From Acaryochloris sp. CCMEE 5410 (lineage in GTDB: Bacteria; Cyanobacteriota; Cyanobacteriia; Thermosynechococcales; Thermosynechococcaceae): a stretch of DNA of 64,000 nucleotides. Position 1 is the first letter of the stretch, and each line of letters begins with the position of its first letter. The notes beneath the pieces were generated by a model. The model was not told the DNA's origin, made no database searches, and was given only the letters and a program-made list of their open reading frames with translations. Location of the stretch: NCBI RefSeq assembly GCF_000238775.2, contig NZ_AFEJ02000001.1:4092001-4156000 (forward strand), in the 5' to 3' direction. This document shows, one piece after another, positions 8,841 to 18,866 of the stretch. The position numbers and the translations under genes are program-made.

Positions 8841-9410
8841 ATGTCAACCCTTAAACGCTCCGTAAGACGTTTCGCCAGCATCGCTCTTTGTGCAGGTTCT
8901 CTGGCTGTTGGAGTGCCTTTAATTAGTGAGGCACAAACCAACCCCGGCTTCAGTTTTGTCTGGGGTGATGGTCCTTCCCAAAAGCAGCAGTTGGGTTATG
9001 TTCTAAGCTATGGAACCCCAAAACATTTGAGCGATCGCTGGCGACTCAAAATTAAGCGCCAGAGTGTGGCCATTGATCGCATCAATATTACCTACCCAGA
9101 CTACTTTGATGGCAAATTCAAAGCAAAAAAGATTGAACTTCGCCATGCCCCCAAAAGTCGATTGTTTAATCTCAAAAAGGGCAAAAATATTCCTGTAGAT
9201 TCTGTCACCGTCGATCCAGATGGTGGTGTCATTGAAATCATTCCTACGGAAGTCATTCCAGCTGATACGCCTATAGAAGTCGTCGCTTCAAATGTTAGGA
9301 ATCCTAAATCTGGTGGGACATACTTTTTCAATTGTCGAATTTCATCTCCTGGAGATGTTGGCTTAATGAAACAAGTAGGCACCTGGATTATTTCTATTTA
9401 TCGTAATTAA
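8841..9410 (+). CDS. exported DUF2808 protein
   Basis: A secreted protein of about 189 residues belonging to the cyanobacterial DUF2808 family, whose function is unknown. It has a clear signal peptide: basic MSTLKRSVRRF, hydrophobic core IALCAGSLAVGVPLI, and probable cleavage after SEAQ. The mature part has the family's pattern of alternating strands (GDGPSQKQQLGYVLSYGTP, then INITYPDYFDGKF, ELRHAP, VIEIIPTEVIPADTPIEVV). It ends with SGGTYFFNCRISSPGD and a short hydrophobic strand. I chose the ATG at 8841; a TTG at 8808 would add 11 residues before the signal. A strong hairpin lies just downstream, so it is probably monocistronic. Confidence 0.8.
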   Translation: MSTLKRSVRRFASIALCAGSLAVGVPLISEAQTNPGFSFVWGDGPSQKQQLGYVLSYGTPKHLSDRWRLKIKRQSVAIDRINITYPDYFDGKFKAKKIELRHAPKSRLFNLKKGKNIPVDSVTVDPDGGVIEIIPTEVIPADTPIEVVASNVRNPKSGGTYFFNCRISSPGDVGLMKQVGTWIISIYRN

Positions 9411-9445
9411 TTTCAGGCATTAGCTAATTTAGCTACATGCTCTTT

Positions 9446-9485
9446 CCCCTTTCCATTGCAAGGTAACTCTTGCAATGGAAAGGGG
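9446..9485 (+). terminator. strong hairpin, probable terminator of the DUF2808 gene
   Basis: A perfect 17-bp stem (left arm 9446-9462 starting CCCCTTTCC, right arm 9469-9485 ending GGAAAGGGG) with a six-base loop GTAACT. It lies 36 bases after the stop codon. The bases after the stem (TTATTAATG) are not a long T run, so it could instead be an mRNA-stabilising structure. Confidence 0.7.
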
Positions 9486-9659
9486 TTATTAATGCTTGTA
9501 AAAATTGTGACGATTCTTTAACTGTCCTTGCCTATCGTCACAGGCTTACAATCTCTATATACAGTTATAAAATACTAAGAAAATCCATTTTGTGGTCGAA
9601 TGAGTTTTCTGACTAAGTATTTAGCGTTTTTTAGTTGAATTCTGGCCTGAGATACTGCT

Positions 9660-10373
9660 GTGTCACCATCAGCAAAGATTACATCCATAACATCTTCCAT
9701 TTCATATCCCTTTACTTCATTTATTTATTTCTTTGGGCGTTCGATTGTTATACCTGCTTATTTCAGCAGTATTAAAGTTTCGGGTTTAGAAAATTTTCCT
9801 CAAGAAGGGCCTGTTGTCATTGCACCTACGCATCGTTCTCGCTGGGATGGCATCATGGTTGGCTATACCTTTGGTCGACCTGTCATTGGTCGAGACCCCC
9901 GCTTCATGGTCACGGTCAATGAAATGAATGGGTTCCAAGGATGGTTTATTCGTCAGTTTGGTGGATTTCCGATTGATCCAGATCAACCTTCCATTGCGGC
10001 GCTGCGGCACGGACTTGATTTATTACAAGCCCATGAAGTCCTCGTTATTTTTCCTGAGGGAGACGTCATGCGCGATCGTTATGTCCAATACCTCAAACCT
10101 GGTTTTGCTCGCTTGGCCATTCAAGCTCAGAAAAAACTAAAAACTGGCCCGGCGATTAAAGTTGTGCCTGTAGCCCTTGACTACGGCTGTGAAGTGCCAA
10201 AGCAAGGCTGCGAAATTCATGTCAAAATTGGTTGCCCCCTCAGCGCCACTGACTATCCAGGGCCGACTAAAAAAGCGGCAGCCAACCTAAGCAGCGACCT
10301 AAAAGTTGCCCTCAATGGCTTACTGGAACATGCCACTCTCAATCCGGAAGTGACAACATCCGTATCGTCGTAA
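9660..10373 (+). CDS. 1-acyl-sn-glycerol-3-phosphate acyltransferase family protein (PlsC-like)
   Basis: Membrane-associated acyltransferase that probably converts lysophosphatidic acid to phosphatidic acid in glycerolipid synthesis. The catalytic HxxxxD motif is HRSRWD (about residues 57-62), and the glycerol-phosphate binding motif appears as FPEGD with nearby arginines. A hydrophobic N-terminal stretch (SYPFTSFIYFFGRSIVIPAYF) probably anchors it to the membrane. At 237 residues it has the usual length. The start is a GTG at 9660; no better ATG is nearby. The substrate specificity is inferred from the family only. Confidence 0.88.
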   Translation: MSPSAKITSITSSISYPFTSFIYFFGRSIVIPAYFSSIKVSGLENFPQEGPVVIAPTHRSRWDGIMVGYTFGRPVIGRDPRFMVTVNEMNGFQGWFIRQFGGFPIDPDQPSIAALRHGLDLLQAHEVLVIFPEGDVMRDRYVQYLKPGFARLAIQAQKKLKTGPAIKVVPVALDYGCEVPKQGCEIHVKIGCPLSATDYPGPTKKAAANLSSDLKVALNGLLEHATLNPEVTTSVSS

Positions 10374-10430
10374 ATAACTGCCTAGGCCAAGTTCATCTTA
10401 TGACTCAGCCTAAGCCAGGTTCTCGAAAAC

Positions 10431-12179
10431 TTAACGTGCAGCTGTTGCTTTACTTCTCTCCGTATACTTTGCTTTCAAACCGATAGGCTGTTGTGGATGT
10501 TGTAAAAGCATTAGCAGGGTGGCATTGGTTTTTAGTTCCCGCCTTAATAAGCCTTGGAGCTCTCGCTCAATATAGCTTTTAAGACCATCCCAGTCTATGG
10601 AATGGTCCGTCGATTGGCTAAACTGGTCCCAGCGGTTTCTCAAGGCCAATTCAACCGCGCTTTGTACCCACGCTTGCCATTTATCACTTGTAATTGTGGT
10701 GACGACTCCTCGCAAATGAACTTCAGGCGCTGTCAATAGTTGACCATCCAGTCCGATGGTGGCAGCGACCGTCACGAGCCCATCTTCGGCGAGGCGTTGG
10801 CGTTCTTCCAAAACATGCGCTTTTAAGATACCGGCTCGATCCATGAGCTCAATCCCAGAAGGAACCTTACCATCAATCTGAATGGAGTCAGGTGTCAAAG
10901 CCACCATATCTCCATTATTAATGATCACCATGTTTTCTTCGGGAATCCCCATACTCTGAGCAGTTTGAGCATGTTTGATTAACATACGATGCTCACCATG
11001 CACTGGCAAGAAGAATTTGGGGCGAGTTAAGTTCAACATCAGCTTTTGATCCTCTTGGCAACCATGGCCTGAGACATGAATGCCATGATGGCGACCATAG
11101 ATAACGTTGGCTCCCTGCATCATCAACTGATCAATGGTGTTGACAACCGCAATAGTATTGCCGGGGATGGGGTTTGCCGAAAAGACCACGGTGTCACCTT
11201 GGCGAATTTGGATTTGACGGTGCTCCTTACGAGCAATCCGAGATAAGGCCGCCATGGATTCCCCTTGGGATCCTGTGGTTAAGATTAAAATCTTATGATC
11301 GGGAAGATTCCGAATTGCTTTTAAGGGCTCAAACAAACTATCGGGACATTTGATGTAACCCAGATTCCGAGCATGAGCAATCACATTCAACATGGATCGG
11401 CCAACGACGGACACTGTTCGCCCCTGTTTTTGAGCAATGTCTAAAATCATGTTGATGCGATGTACAGACGACGCAAACGTCGTCACCAACAAACGTCCTT
11501 TCGCTTGAGAAAACACCCGCTCCAAATTGGGATAAACCGAGCGTTCAGAAGGTGTAAAACCGGGGACTTCTGAATTGGTTGAATCGCTAATCAGGCATAA
11601 TACGCCCTGCTCTCCATGTTCTGCCAACTTTTGTAAGTCGAAGTTTTCGCCATCCACGGGCGTGTGATCGATTTTGAAATCCCCTGTGAAAATCACCACA
11701 CCAATAGGGGTATGAATGGCGACGGTAAAGCTATCAGCCATAGAGTGCGTATTGCGAATAAACTCCACAAAGAAGTGAGAGCCTAAGCGCACAATATCTC
11801 GGGGAGCAACCGTTTTAAGCTCTGTTTTACCCGCCACCCCTGCTTCTTCTAGCTTGCGCTGCAATAAGGCCATCGCGAGGCGGGGGCCATGAATGACTGG
11901 AATATCGATTTGCTTTAAGTGAAATGCAATGCCTCCAATATGATCCTCATGACCATGGGTCACAATCATGCCCTTAATTTTGTGACGGTTTTCACGCAAA
12001 TAGGTCATATCTGGCAGCACAATATTGACCCCGTGCATACCATCTGTGGGAAATGCGAGCCCAGCATCTACTAAGATAATTTCATCTTCAAATTCAAAGA
12101 CACAGGTATTTTTGCCAATTTCATGAAGGCCACCCAGAGGAATAATCTTGAGGGCTTGTTTCGTGTCAGTTTCCGTCAT
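10431..12179 (-). CDS. rnj: ribonuclease J
   Basis: A metallo-beta-lactamase/beta-CASP nuclease with 5'-3' exonuclease and endonuclease activity that governs mRNA decay in cyanobacteria alongside RNase E. The zinc motif HGHEDHIGG begins at residue 75 and further metal ligands lie around NTHSMADS and FTGDFKIDHT. The beta-CASP region has TTGSQGE and VSGHGCQED, and PVHGEHRM is the last ligand. A C-terminal domain (to residue 582) follows. Third gene of the minus-strand series asd, dapA, rnj, 119 bases after dapA. The same order occurs in many cyanobacteria and suggests at least partial cotranscription. Confidence 0.95.
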   Translation of the reverse strand: MTETDTKQALKIIPLGGLHEIGKNTCVFEFEDEIILVDAGLAFPTDGMHGVNIVLPDMTYLRENRHKIKGMIVTHGHEDHIGGIAFHLKQIDIPVIHGPRLAMALLQRKLEEAGVAGKTELKTVAPRDIVRLGSHFFVEFIRNTHSMADSFTVAIHTPIGVVIFTGDFKIDHTPVDGENFDLQKLAEHGEQGVLCLISDSTNSEVPGFTPSERSVYPNLERVFSQAKGRLLVTTFASSVHRINMILDIAQKQGRTVSVVGRSMLNVIAHARNLGYIKCPDSLFEPLKAIRNLPDHKILILTTGSQGESMAALSRIARKEHRQIQIRQGDTVVFSANPIPGNTIAVVNTIDQLMMQGANVIYGRHHGIHVSGHGCQEDQKLMLNLTRPKFFLPVHGEHRMLIKHAQTAQSMGIPEENMVIINNGDMVALTPDSIQIDGKVPSGIELMDRAGILKAHVLEERQRLAEDGLVTVAATIGLDGQLLTAPEVHLRGVVTTITSDKWQAWVQSAVELALRNRWDQFSQSTDHSIDWDGLKSYIERELQGLLRRELKTNATLLMLLQHPQQPIGLKAKYTERSKATAAR

Positions 12180-12298
12180 ATGTTTCCTTAGCTATAAAGT
12201 CTTGTGCTATGTAGTGGGCAGACGGTGTAATGGACTGTCTGCATTGAAGTGCGATTGATTTTGTTGTGGAGCGTTGGGTTAGTAGAGGTGCTCCATGC

Positions 12299-13183
12299 CT
12301 ATAGCAATGCCAAATCTGTTAGAGAGTTTTTCAATTTTTGAATGATGGGGTCAGGTGCTTCGGGAAGCGGTAAACGGGTAGAGCCCACTTGCCATCCTTG
12401 TAACCGAAGTGCGGCTTTGACTGGGATAGGATTAGTCGTTGCGAACAATGCTTTACATAAAGGGAGTAATTTAAGATGAATCTCTGTTGCGACTTGTGGT
12501 TCCCCTGATGCAAAAGCAATCACCATCTTTTGAAGCAATTCCCCTACCAGATGACTAGCGACGCTCACTACGCCTGCCGCACCAACGGATAGATAAGGTA
12601 AGGTCAAGGAGTCATCTCCCGAGTAAATGGAAAACTCAGATGGAGTTAAACGACGAATTTGGCTGACTTGATCAAGGTTGCCACTCGCTTCTTTAATGGC
12701 GACAATATTGCTAATTTCTGCCAGCCGAGCGACGGTATCAGCTTCCAAATTCTGCCCTGTACGACCCGGTATGTTATATAACATCAACGGGAAATCAGGA
12801 ACAGCCTCTGCAATGGCCCGAAAATGTTGATATAAACCTTCCTGGGGTGGCTTGTTATAGTATGGCACAACTAACAAGGCACCATCTAGTCCTAACTTTT
12901 CAGCTTGTTTCGTAGCTTCAATGGCCTCTCGGGTGGAATTAGATCCAGTTCCAGCCATCACTTTAGCTTTACTGGCAACAGCTTTATGAACCACTCGAAA
13001 CAGTTCATATTCTTCTTGCCACGTTAAGGTTGGGGACTCACCTGTTGTACCGCAAACTAAGAGTGTATCTGTGCCGTGATCGGCAAGATGAACGGCTAGG
13101 GTTTCGGCCACAGAAAAATTCATCTCCCCAGTGTCAGTAAAGGGAGTAACCATGGCTGTCAGAATCTGTCCGAAGAAGGTCAC
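12299..13183 (-). CDS. dapA: 4-hydroxy-tetrahydrodipicolinate synthase
   Basis: Condenses pyruvate with aspartate semialdehyde, the first committed step to diaminopimelate and lysine. The 294-residue barrel has the usual signatures: ALVTPF-like [10 protein letters not shown] at the start, GTTGESPTL (pyruvate-binding threonines), the catalytic tyrosine in LYNIPGRTG, and the Schiff-base lysine in VAIKEASGN. It lies 230 bases downstream of asd, which makes its substrate, and 119 bases before rnj on the same strand. The gap after asd is long enough for an own promoter. Confidence 0.96.
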   Translation of the reverse strand: MTFFGQILTAMVTPFTDTGEMNFSVAETLAVHLADHGTDTLLVCGTTGESPTLTWQEEYELFRVVHKAVASKAKVMAGTGSNSTREAIEATKQAEKLGLDGALLVVPYYNKPPQEGLYQHFRAIAEAVPDFPLMLYNIPGRTGQNLEADTVARLAEISNIVAIKEASGNLDQVSQIRRLTPSEFSIYSGDDSLTLPYLSVGAAGVVSVASHLVGELLQKMVIAFASGEPQVATEIHLKLLPLCKALFATTNPIPVKAALRLQGWQVGSTRLPLPEAPDPIIQKLKNSLTDLALL

Positions 13184-13413
13184 GCGCTGTCCGCTCCGAT
13201 ATTAAGGTTCAATGGGCTCATGTGAGTGAGAACTGGCAAACTCCAGTATTCATAGTTGATTTATCGTAACAAGCTGTATTGATGCTTTTAGTAATGTTGG
13301 CTCAGGTGGCTATCACTCTTGCCTCTTGCATAGGGGGGGTGTGTCGGCGGATTAGGCCTTCTTCTAGTTTTTGGCTATGAATTGGCGCGGCCCTATGCAA
13401 GGAGGGCAAACGG

Positions 13414-14469
13414 TTAGGCAGATGCCACAGCAGCGGGCCGTAAGAGTTGTCGTTTTACCAGTAATTCTGCAATTTGGACGGCATTTAAAGCGGCCCCTTT
13501 GCGAATTTGGTCGCCGCTTAACCACAACTCTAGGCCGTTGGCATGGGAAATATCTTGACGGATGCGGCCCACTAAAACGTCGTCTTGCCCGCTTGCATCG
13601 ATGGGCATCGGAAAATAATTGGCTTGCCAGTCTTCAACTAACTTAACCCCTGGAGAATCCTGTAGAATTGACCGGGCCTTCTCAATTGGAAAAGGTTGGG
13701 AAAACTCAAGATTAATAGCTTCTGAATGTGCTCTAAGGACTGGGACGCGGACACAGGTAACAGATACTCTTAAGTCAGGTGCGTTAAAAATCTTGCGAGT
13801 TTCTTGCACCATTTTCATCTCTTCTGTGCAATAGCCATTCGCATTCAGATCAGAATTGTGCGGAAATAGGTTGAATGCGAGGGGATAAGGAAAGATTTCG
13901 GTGGGAGGGGAATCACCATTCAAGATTGCTTGGGCTTGGACTTTAACTTCTTCCATAGCCCGCGCGCCAGCGCCACTGGCAGACTGGTAGGTGGCAGCCA
14001 GAATTCGTTGTACAGGTTGCAATTGGTGTAGAGGCCAAACCACAACATTCATCAGAATAGTAGTGCAATTAGGATTGGCAATAATCCCTTGATGTTGAGT
14101 CACCGCGTCGGGATTGACTTCAGGCACGATTAAAGGAACCTGAGGATCCATACGATAGGCGCTGGAATTATCAACAACGACTGCTCCAGCCTGTACTGCC
14201 TTGGGTGCCCAAGCTTTGGAAACGCTTCCACCGGCTGAAGCTAGGACGATGTCAATATCCTGAAAAGCCGCTTCGCTAACCTCTTCAACCTGAATAGTTT
14301 CTCCCTTAAACGTAAGGGTTTGCCCAGCTGAACGAGGAGATGCTAAGAGTTTGAGGGTGGATAGCGGGAAATTCCGTTCTTCTAGTAGGGTGATGAGCTC
14401 TGCACCCACTGCTCCCGTGGCCCCTAATATGGCTACTCTGTATGCTTGACCCAAATTTGATTCCTCCAA
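13414..14469 (-). CDS. asd: aspartate-semialdehyde dehydrogenase
   Basis: Reduces aspartyl phosphate to aspartate semialdehyde with NADPH, at the branch to lysine, threonine and methionine. The nucleotide-binding loop GATGAVGAEL is at residues 16-25, the catalytic cysteine at about residue 135 in NPNCTTI, and SGAGARAMEE and RVPVLRAHSEA mark the catalytic domain. 351 residues is normal. First gene of the asd-dapA-rnj series. Divergent from tig across a 518-bp gap. Confidence 0.96.
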   Translation of the reverse strand: MEESNLGQAYRVAILGATGAVGAELITLLEERNFPLSTLKLLASPRSAGQTLTFKGETIQVEEVSEAAFQDIDIVLASAGGSVSKAWAPKAVQAGAVVVDNSSAYRMDPQVPLIVPEVNPDAVTQHQGIIANPNCTTILMNVVVWPLHQLQPVQRILAATYQSASGAGARAMEEVKVQAQAILNGDSPPTEIFPYPLAFNLFPHNSDLNANGYCTEEMKMVQETRKIFNAPDLRVSVTCVRVPVLRAHSEAINLEFSQPFPIEKARSILQDSPGVKLVEDWQANYFPMPIDASGQDDVLVGRIRQDISHANGLELWLSGDQIRKGAALNAVQIAELLVKRQLLRPAAVASA

Positions 14470-14987
14470 CGTCTGTAAAATTAAAGGGCTAATAAAATAG
14501 TTTGATGTGTATGTTCAGGATTTAATGATCTGAGACGATTGATTTGAAAAAGGCTCAGCTTTCAAAAAAGCGAGACCGTCTGCTCTGAAGCATGGATTGA
14601 GCTGGGCAGAAAAATTGGAGGGTTACGATAATGTTGCGTTTGGATTGAAGTAACCTCTTACTCTAGTTTAGAGCATCAACCTCCGGTCTTTGAAATTTTT
14701 GATTCATTTTTCGCTTTTAGGTCAATATATTTAGACAATGCCGCTAGGAACGTGTAGGAGGAAAGGCCAAGTGCTTCTACTCCACTAGGGTTCCCAGTTA
14801 GAGCTCATTATATCGTTTGCAAGGGAAGGATTAAGGACGTGAACTGGAGCAAAATTCGCTAATCTAGGTTTAGCTGCATTCACAACTTGAATTAGAATAG
14901 CTCTACCAATATCAAGCAATCCTGCTTGATTAGTCATTACATTTTTACTCACACATTATTTTTGGTCCGCTGGGAGAGGGAATCGAT
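14470..14987 (+). other. 518-bp intergenic region between asd and tig
   Basis: No convincing ORF on either strand. It must hold the divergent promoters of asd and tig. Near its tig end there is an 8-bp perfect hairpin (ATCAAGCA at 14911-14918, loop ATCC, TGCTTGAT at 14923-14930). It could lie in the tig leader or end a short upstream transcript. The last 20 bases contain GGGAGAGGGA, the probable ribosome binding site of tig. Confidence 0.5.
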
Positions 14988-16634
14988 TTGTCTAAAACTA
15001 AAGAGCTACTAAAGGTAACACAGGAAAAGCTCCCTGGCAGTCAAATCAGTCTGGAAATAGAAATTTCTCCTGAGCAATCGCGTCAAGCGTATGAGCAAGT
15101 GATTACGAAGTTCATGCGATCGGCTAATATTCCTGGTTTTCGTAAAGGTAAAGTCCCCAAACAAGTTATTCTCCAACGGTTTGGCACAGATCAGTTAAAA
15201 GCCTCTGCGTTGGAAGATTTAGTTCAAAAGAATTTTGAAGCTGCGGTTAAGCAAGAAGAGATTGAAGCTTTAGGTAACGTTCAGTTCCGTTCGTCTTTTG
15301 ATGAACTCGCTGCTGAGTTTGAACCCGGTAAGGCGATTGTATTTGCCGTTAGTGTCGATGTCCCCCCGGAAGTCACCCTTAAGAAGTATCAAGACTTTAA
15401 AGTTACGGCTGAAAAGATAGAATATGAGTCCTCTAAGGTCGATGAAGTGCTAGAAGAACATCGATCCTCGAATGCAACCTTGGTTCCTGTCGAAGATCGA
15501 GCTGCAGCGGCTAATGATGTTACTCTCGTCGATTTTGAAAGCCGATTCTTACCCGGTGAGTCAGGCGCTGATGAAGAAGGTGAGACGCCAGAGGGAGAGT
15601 CCGTTCAAGACTTCCAACTGGAGCTTGTGAAAGGGAAGTTTATTGACGATTTGATCGATGGCATCATCGGTATGCAAATTGGGGAAACCAAGAATATTGC
15701 AGTGACGCTGCCTCAAGAATATTTCCAAGATGAGTTGGCTGGCCGCTCTGCTGAATTTACTGTCAGTCTCAAGGATATTAAAGCGAAAGAGCTACCACCT
15801 CTAGATGATGATTTTGCCCAAGATGTTAGCGAATTTTCGACCTTGGCAGAATTGCGCCAGTTTTTAGAGGAGCAATATCAGCAAGAAGCCCAAGATAGTA
15901 CGGATGCCAATGTGGAAGCAGCTCTTCTAGAGGCATTGATTGAAGAGCTAGACGTTGATCTGCCTGAAAGCATGATCGACGATGAGCTGAATGTCATGAT
16001 TCGAGAAACGCTCAGTCGCTTGCAGTCTAATGGTTTAGACATTAACAAGCTGGTGACCAAAGAGATGCTCGGGGAGATGAAAGAACGCATGCGATCGGAT
16101 GCAATTCCTCGTTTGAAGCGAACTCTAGCCTTGGCCGAAGTGGCGAAAGCAGAATCGATCACAGTTGAGGCGGATGCGATTGAAGATCGATGCCAAGAAA
16201 TTCTAAAGGATCTGCAAGGACAAGATATTGATCGGGATCGCTTAGAAGCTGTTGTTGAAGATGAGTTGTTGCATAAGCAGGTGGTAGCTTGGCTAACCGA
16301 ACACTCTGAGGTGGAATTGGTTGAGCCAAAATCTGAGGAGGATGCTGCAAAAGCGGAGGCCAAAGCAGAGGAAGAGGCTACTGCTGAAGAAGGAAAGCTA
16401 TCTGAAGCTAAGAAATCGGCTAAATCAACAGCAAAAAAAGCATCTACAAAAAAAGCAAAGTCGGCTAAAGCAGCTGAGGAAGTCGCTGATGAGACTAAGG
16501 AAGAATCAGCTGCTAAGAAAACAACGGCTAAAGCTAAACGGTCAACGGCAAAAACCACTAAGAAAACGTCTACTAAGGCGAAAAAAACATCTGATAAGCC
16601 CAAAGCAGATGATTCAACCACTGATTCTGAATAG
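14988..16634 (+). CDS. tig: trigger factor with long Lys/Ala-rich C-terminal tail
   Basis: Ribosome-bound chaperone and peptidyl-prolyl isomerase that meets nascent chains at the exit tunnel. The N-terminal ribosome-binding domain carries the signature IPGFRKGKVPKQV. The FKBP-like domain follows (from around ANDVTLVDFES to VSLKDIKAKELP), then the helical chaperone domain. The core ends near residue 447. A further 100 residues are almost only Ala, Lys, Glu, Thr and Ser (SAKSTAKKASTKKAKS and similar), low-complexity and resembling histone-tail sequences; ordinary trigger factors lack this. The start is the TTG at 14988, chosen because GGGAGAGGGA lies a few bases upstream and no ATG precedes KVTQEKLPGSQ. 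Followed by clpP and clpX, as usual in cyanobacteria, but a hairpin separates it from clpP. Confidence 0.94.
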   Translation: MSKTKELLKVTQEKLPGSQISLEIEISPEQSRQAYEQVITKFMRSANIPGFRKGKVPKQVILQRFGTDQLKASALEDLVQKNFEAAVKQEEIEALGNVQFRSSFDELAAEFEPGKAIVFAVSVDVPPEVTLKKYQDFKVTAEKIEYESSKVDEVLEEHRSSNATLVPVEDRAAAANDVTLVDFESRFLPGESGADEEGETPEGESVQDFQLELVKGKFIDDLIDGIIGMQIGETKNIAVTLPQEYFQDELAGRSAEFTVSLKDIKAKELPPLDDDFAQDVSEFSTLAELRQFLEEQYQQEAQDSTDANVEAALLEALIEELDVDLPESMIDDELNVMIRETLSRLQSNGLDINKLVTKEMLGEMKERMRSDAIPRLKRTLALAEVAKAESITVEADAIEDRCQEILKDLQGQDIDRDRLEAVVEDELLHKQVVAWLTEHSEVELVEPKSEEDAAKAEAKAEEEATAEEGKLSEAKKSAKSTAKKASTKKAKSAKAAEEVADETKEESAAKKTTAKAKRSTAKTTKKTSTKAKKTSDKPKADDSTTDSE

Positions 16635-16661
16635 CCCGTTTAAGAACGGGAGCAGCTTTTT
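16635..16661 (+). terminator. hairpin terminator after tig
   Basis: CCCGTT, loop TAAG, AACGGG directly after the tig stop codon, followed by AGCAGC and five T. A short but GC-rich intrinsic terminator form; partial read-through to clpP is possible. Confidence 0.6.
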
Positions 16662-16776
16662 CCAAAGGAGTTAAGGCATAATATAACTGGTTGACCAGGT
16701 GAAAGGGTAATCGCCTTAGATCCCCACACCTAGATATCGCTAACACTACCCATTGATACGATTAACGTTGAGGTCC

Positions 16777-17493
16777 ATGATCTTGTCTCATTCTTCTGAT
16801 CACTTCTACCCTGGTCTGTCTGGTGAGTCCAGTCCTACCTATATGCCGCCTCGCAATATCGTACCGATGGTTGTTGAACAGTCTGGTCGAGGCGAGCGGG
16901 CGTTTGATATATACTCTCGCTTGCTCCGTGAGCGAATTGTCTTCTTAGGCGGAGGGGGCTCTGCCAATGGGGGCGGCATTGATGATGCTGTTGCTGATGC
17001 CATTGTGGCTCAGCTCCTGTTTCTAGAATCAGAAAACCCCGAACAGGATATTTACCTTTACATTAATTCACCTGGCGGTTCGATCACGGCAGGAATGGCT
17101 ATTTACGACACCATTCAGCATATTCGCCCCGATGTTTGTACCATTTGTTTTGGTTTAGCAGCTAGTATGGGTGCGTTCCTTTTATGTGCAGGTACTGCAG
17201 GCAAGCGAATGGCATTGCCAAATGCGCGAATTATGATCCATCAGCCTTTGGGCGGTGCTCAAGGTCAAGCGGTAGATATTGAAATTCGAGCTAAAGAAAT
17301 TTTGTACCTCAAAAATAATCTTAATCATCTTATGGCAGGCCATACAGGTCAGCCGTTTGAGCGGATTGAAGCAGACACCGAGAGAGATTTCTTTATGTCT
17401 GCAGAAGAGGCACAAAAATATGGTTTGATTGATCAAGTCCTCACTAGACAAAATCTTCCTAACCACTCTGAAGCCGTCAGTGAAGTCCACTAA
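16777..17493 (+). CDS. clpP: ATP-dependent Clp protease proteolytic subunit
   Basis: Serine peptidase that forms the proteolytic chamber of ClpXP in the cytoplasm. The catalytic serine lies in [11 protein letters not shown], the histidine in MIHQPLGG, and the core includes [19 protein letters not shown]. Between IVFLG and [11 protein letters not shown] there is an unusual glycine-rich insertion ([10 protein letters not shown]) where most ClpP proteins have only two or three residues. The N-terminus is also about 30 residues longer than usual ([19 protein letters not shown]). ATG at 16777 is preferred; a TTG at 16753 would add eight residues. Nine bases separate it from clpX, so ClpP and its unfoldase are made together. 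Confidence 0.95.
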   Translation: MILSHSSDHFYPGLSGESSPTYMPPRNIVPMVVEQSGRGERAFDIYSRLLRERIVFLGGGGSANGGGIDDAVADAIVAQLLFLESENPEQDIYLYINSPGGSITAGMAIYDTIQHIRPDVCTICFGLAASMGAFLLCAGTAGKRMALPNARIMIHQPLGGAQGQAVDIEIRAKEILYLKNNLNHLMAGHTGQPFERIEADTERDFFMSAEEAQKYGLIDQVLTRQNLPNHSEAVSEVH

Positions 17494-17502
17494 GAGAAAG
17501 CC

Positions 17503-18846
17503 ATGTCTAAATATGACTCCCATCTCAAATGTTCATTTTGTGGGAAATCTCAAGAACAGGTCCGCAAATTAATTGCTGGGCCGGGGGTCTATATCTGCGA
17601 TGAATGCGTAGATTTGTGCAATGAAATTCTGGACGAAGAGCTATTCGATACGGCTAGTAGTATGCCTGCTGCCAGTAGAGCTCCGGTTGCAGAGCGTAAA
17701 CGGTCTCAATCTGCTCCTCTGTCTCTCAACCAGATTCCTAAACCACGGGATATCAAGTCATATTTAGATGAACATGTCATCGGACAAGACGAAGCGAAAA
17801 AAGTCTTGTCCGTTGCTGTATATAACCATTACAAGCGTTTGAGCATTAGCCAAGCTTCGGCAGAGTCTGTTGCTGAATTGGATGATGCCATCGAATTACA
17901 AAAATCCAACATTTTGCTGATCGGTCCTACAGGATGTGGCAAAACGCTGCTGGCTCAGACATTAGCCCAAATGCTCGATGTTCCGTTTGCGGTGGCGGAC
18001 GCTACAACCTTAACCGAGGCTGGTTATGTAGGCGAGGACGTTGAGAATATTCTATTACGACTCCTGCAGGTTGCCGATTTAGATGTAGAAGAAGCCCAAA
18101 GAGGGATCATCTATATCGATGAAATTGATAAGGTGGCTCGTAAGAGTGAAAACCCTTCGATTACGCGAGATGTCTCTGGCGAAGGGGTGCAGCAGGCTCT
18201 ATTGAAAATGTTGGAAGGGACAGTGGCTAATGTTCCTCCCCAAGGTGGGCGCAAGCACCCTTACCAAGACTGTATTCAAATCGATACCACTAACATTCTA
18301 TTTATCTGTGGTGGGGCGTTTGTTGGTCTCGATAAAATTATTGAGCAGCGGACGGGTAAAAAAGCCATGGGATTCATCCAAGATGGTGAACTCCGGGCAA
18401 AAGAACAGCGTACTGCCGATATGCTGAGAGATTTGGAGGCTGAAGATTTAGTCAAATTTGGGATGATTCCTGAATTTACGGGTCGGATCCCGGTGATGTC
18501 TGTGATTGATGCTTTGGATGAAGATGTGCTCTGTCAGATTCTGACGGAGCCACGCAATGCTTTGGTGAAGCAATATCAAAAGCTATTGCGGATGGATCGG
18601 GTAGAGCTCGAGTTTCAGCCCGATGCAATTCGCGCCATTGCTCAGGAAGCCTATCGACGTAGAACGGGAGCTAGAGCTCTGCGGGCCATTGTCGAAGAGA
18701 TTATGCTGGATGTGATGTATGAGCTACCGTCCCAATCTCGTAAAGAGCTGACCCAATGCTTGATTACCCGCTCGATGGTGGAACAGCGGTCGACGGCTGA
18801 GTTGTTGGTGCATCCTTCCGCTATTTCGACCCCAGAATCTGCATAA
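17503..18846 (+). CDS. clpX: ATP-dependent Clp protease ATP-binding subunit ClpX
   Basis: AAA+ unfoldase that recognises tagged substrates and feeds them to ClpP. The N-terminal zinc domain has the four cysteines in CSFCGKS and CDECVDLC (residues about 10-37). The AAA+ core has Walker A GPTGCGKT (about residue 141), Walker [10 protein letters not shown], sensor residues near [12 protein letters not shown], and an arginine in FTGRIPV. The ClpP-docking IGF-type loop appears as MGFIQD, slightly variant. 447 residues. Follows clpP by nine bases. Confidence 0.97.
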   Translation: MSKYDSHLKCSFCGKSQEQVRKLIAGPGVYICDECVDLCNEILDEELFDTASSMPAASRAPVAERKRSQSAPLSLNQIPKPRDIKSYLDEHVIGQDEAKKVLSVAVYNHYKRLSISQASAESVAELDDAIELQKSNILLIGPTGCGKTLLAQTLAQMLDVPFAVADATTLTEAGYVGEDVENILLRLLQVADLDVEEAQRGIIYIDEIDKVARKSENPSITRDVSGEGVQQALLKMLEGTVANVPPQGGRKHPYQDCIQIDTTNILFICGGAFVGLDKIIEQRTGKKAMGFIQDGELRAKEQRTADMLRDLEAEDLVKFGMIPEFTGRIPVMSVIDALDEDVLCQILTEPRNALVKQYQKLLRMDRVELEFQPDAIRAIAQEAYRRRTGARALRAIVEEIMLDVMYELPSQSRKELTQCLITRSMVEQRSTAELLVHPSAISTPESA

Positions 18847-18866
18847 GTTCGTTTCGGTCACATTTC

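Noticed and set aside
15878-16621. 247-residue minus-strand frame inside tig
   Set aside because: Shadow of the tig coding sequence; Ser/Ala low-complexity text comes from the antisense of the Lys/Ala tail.
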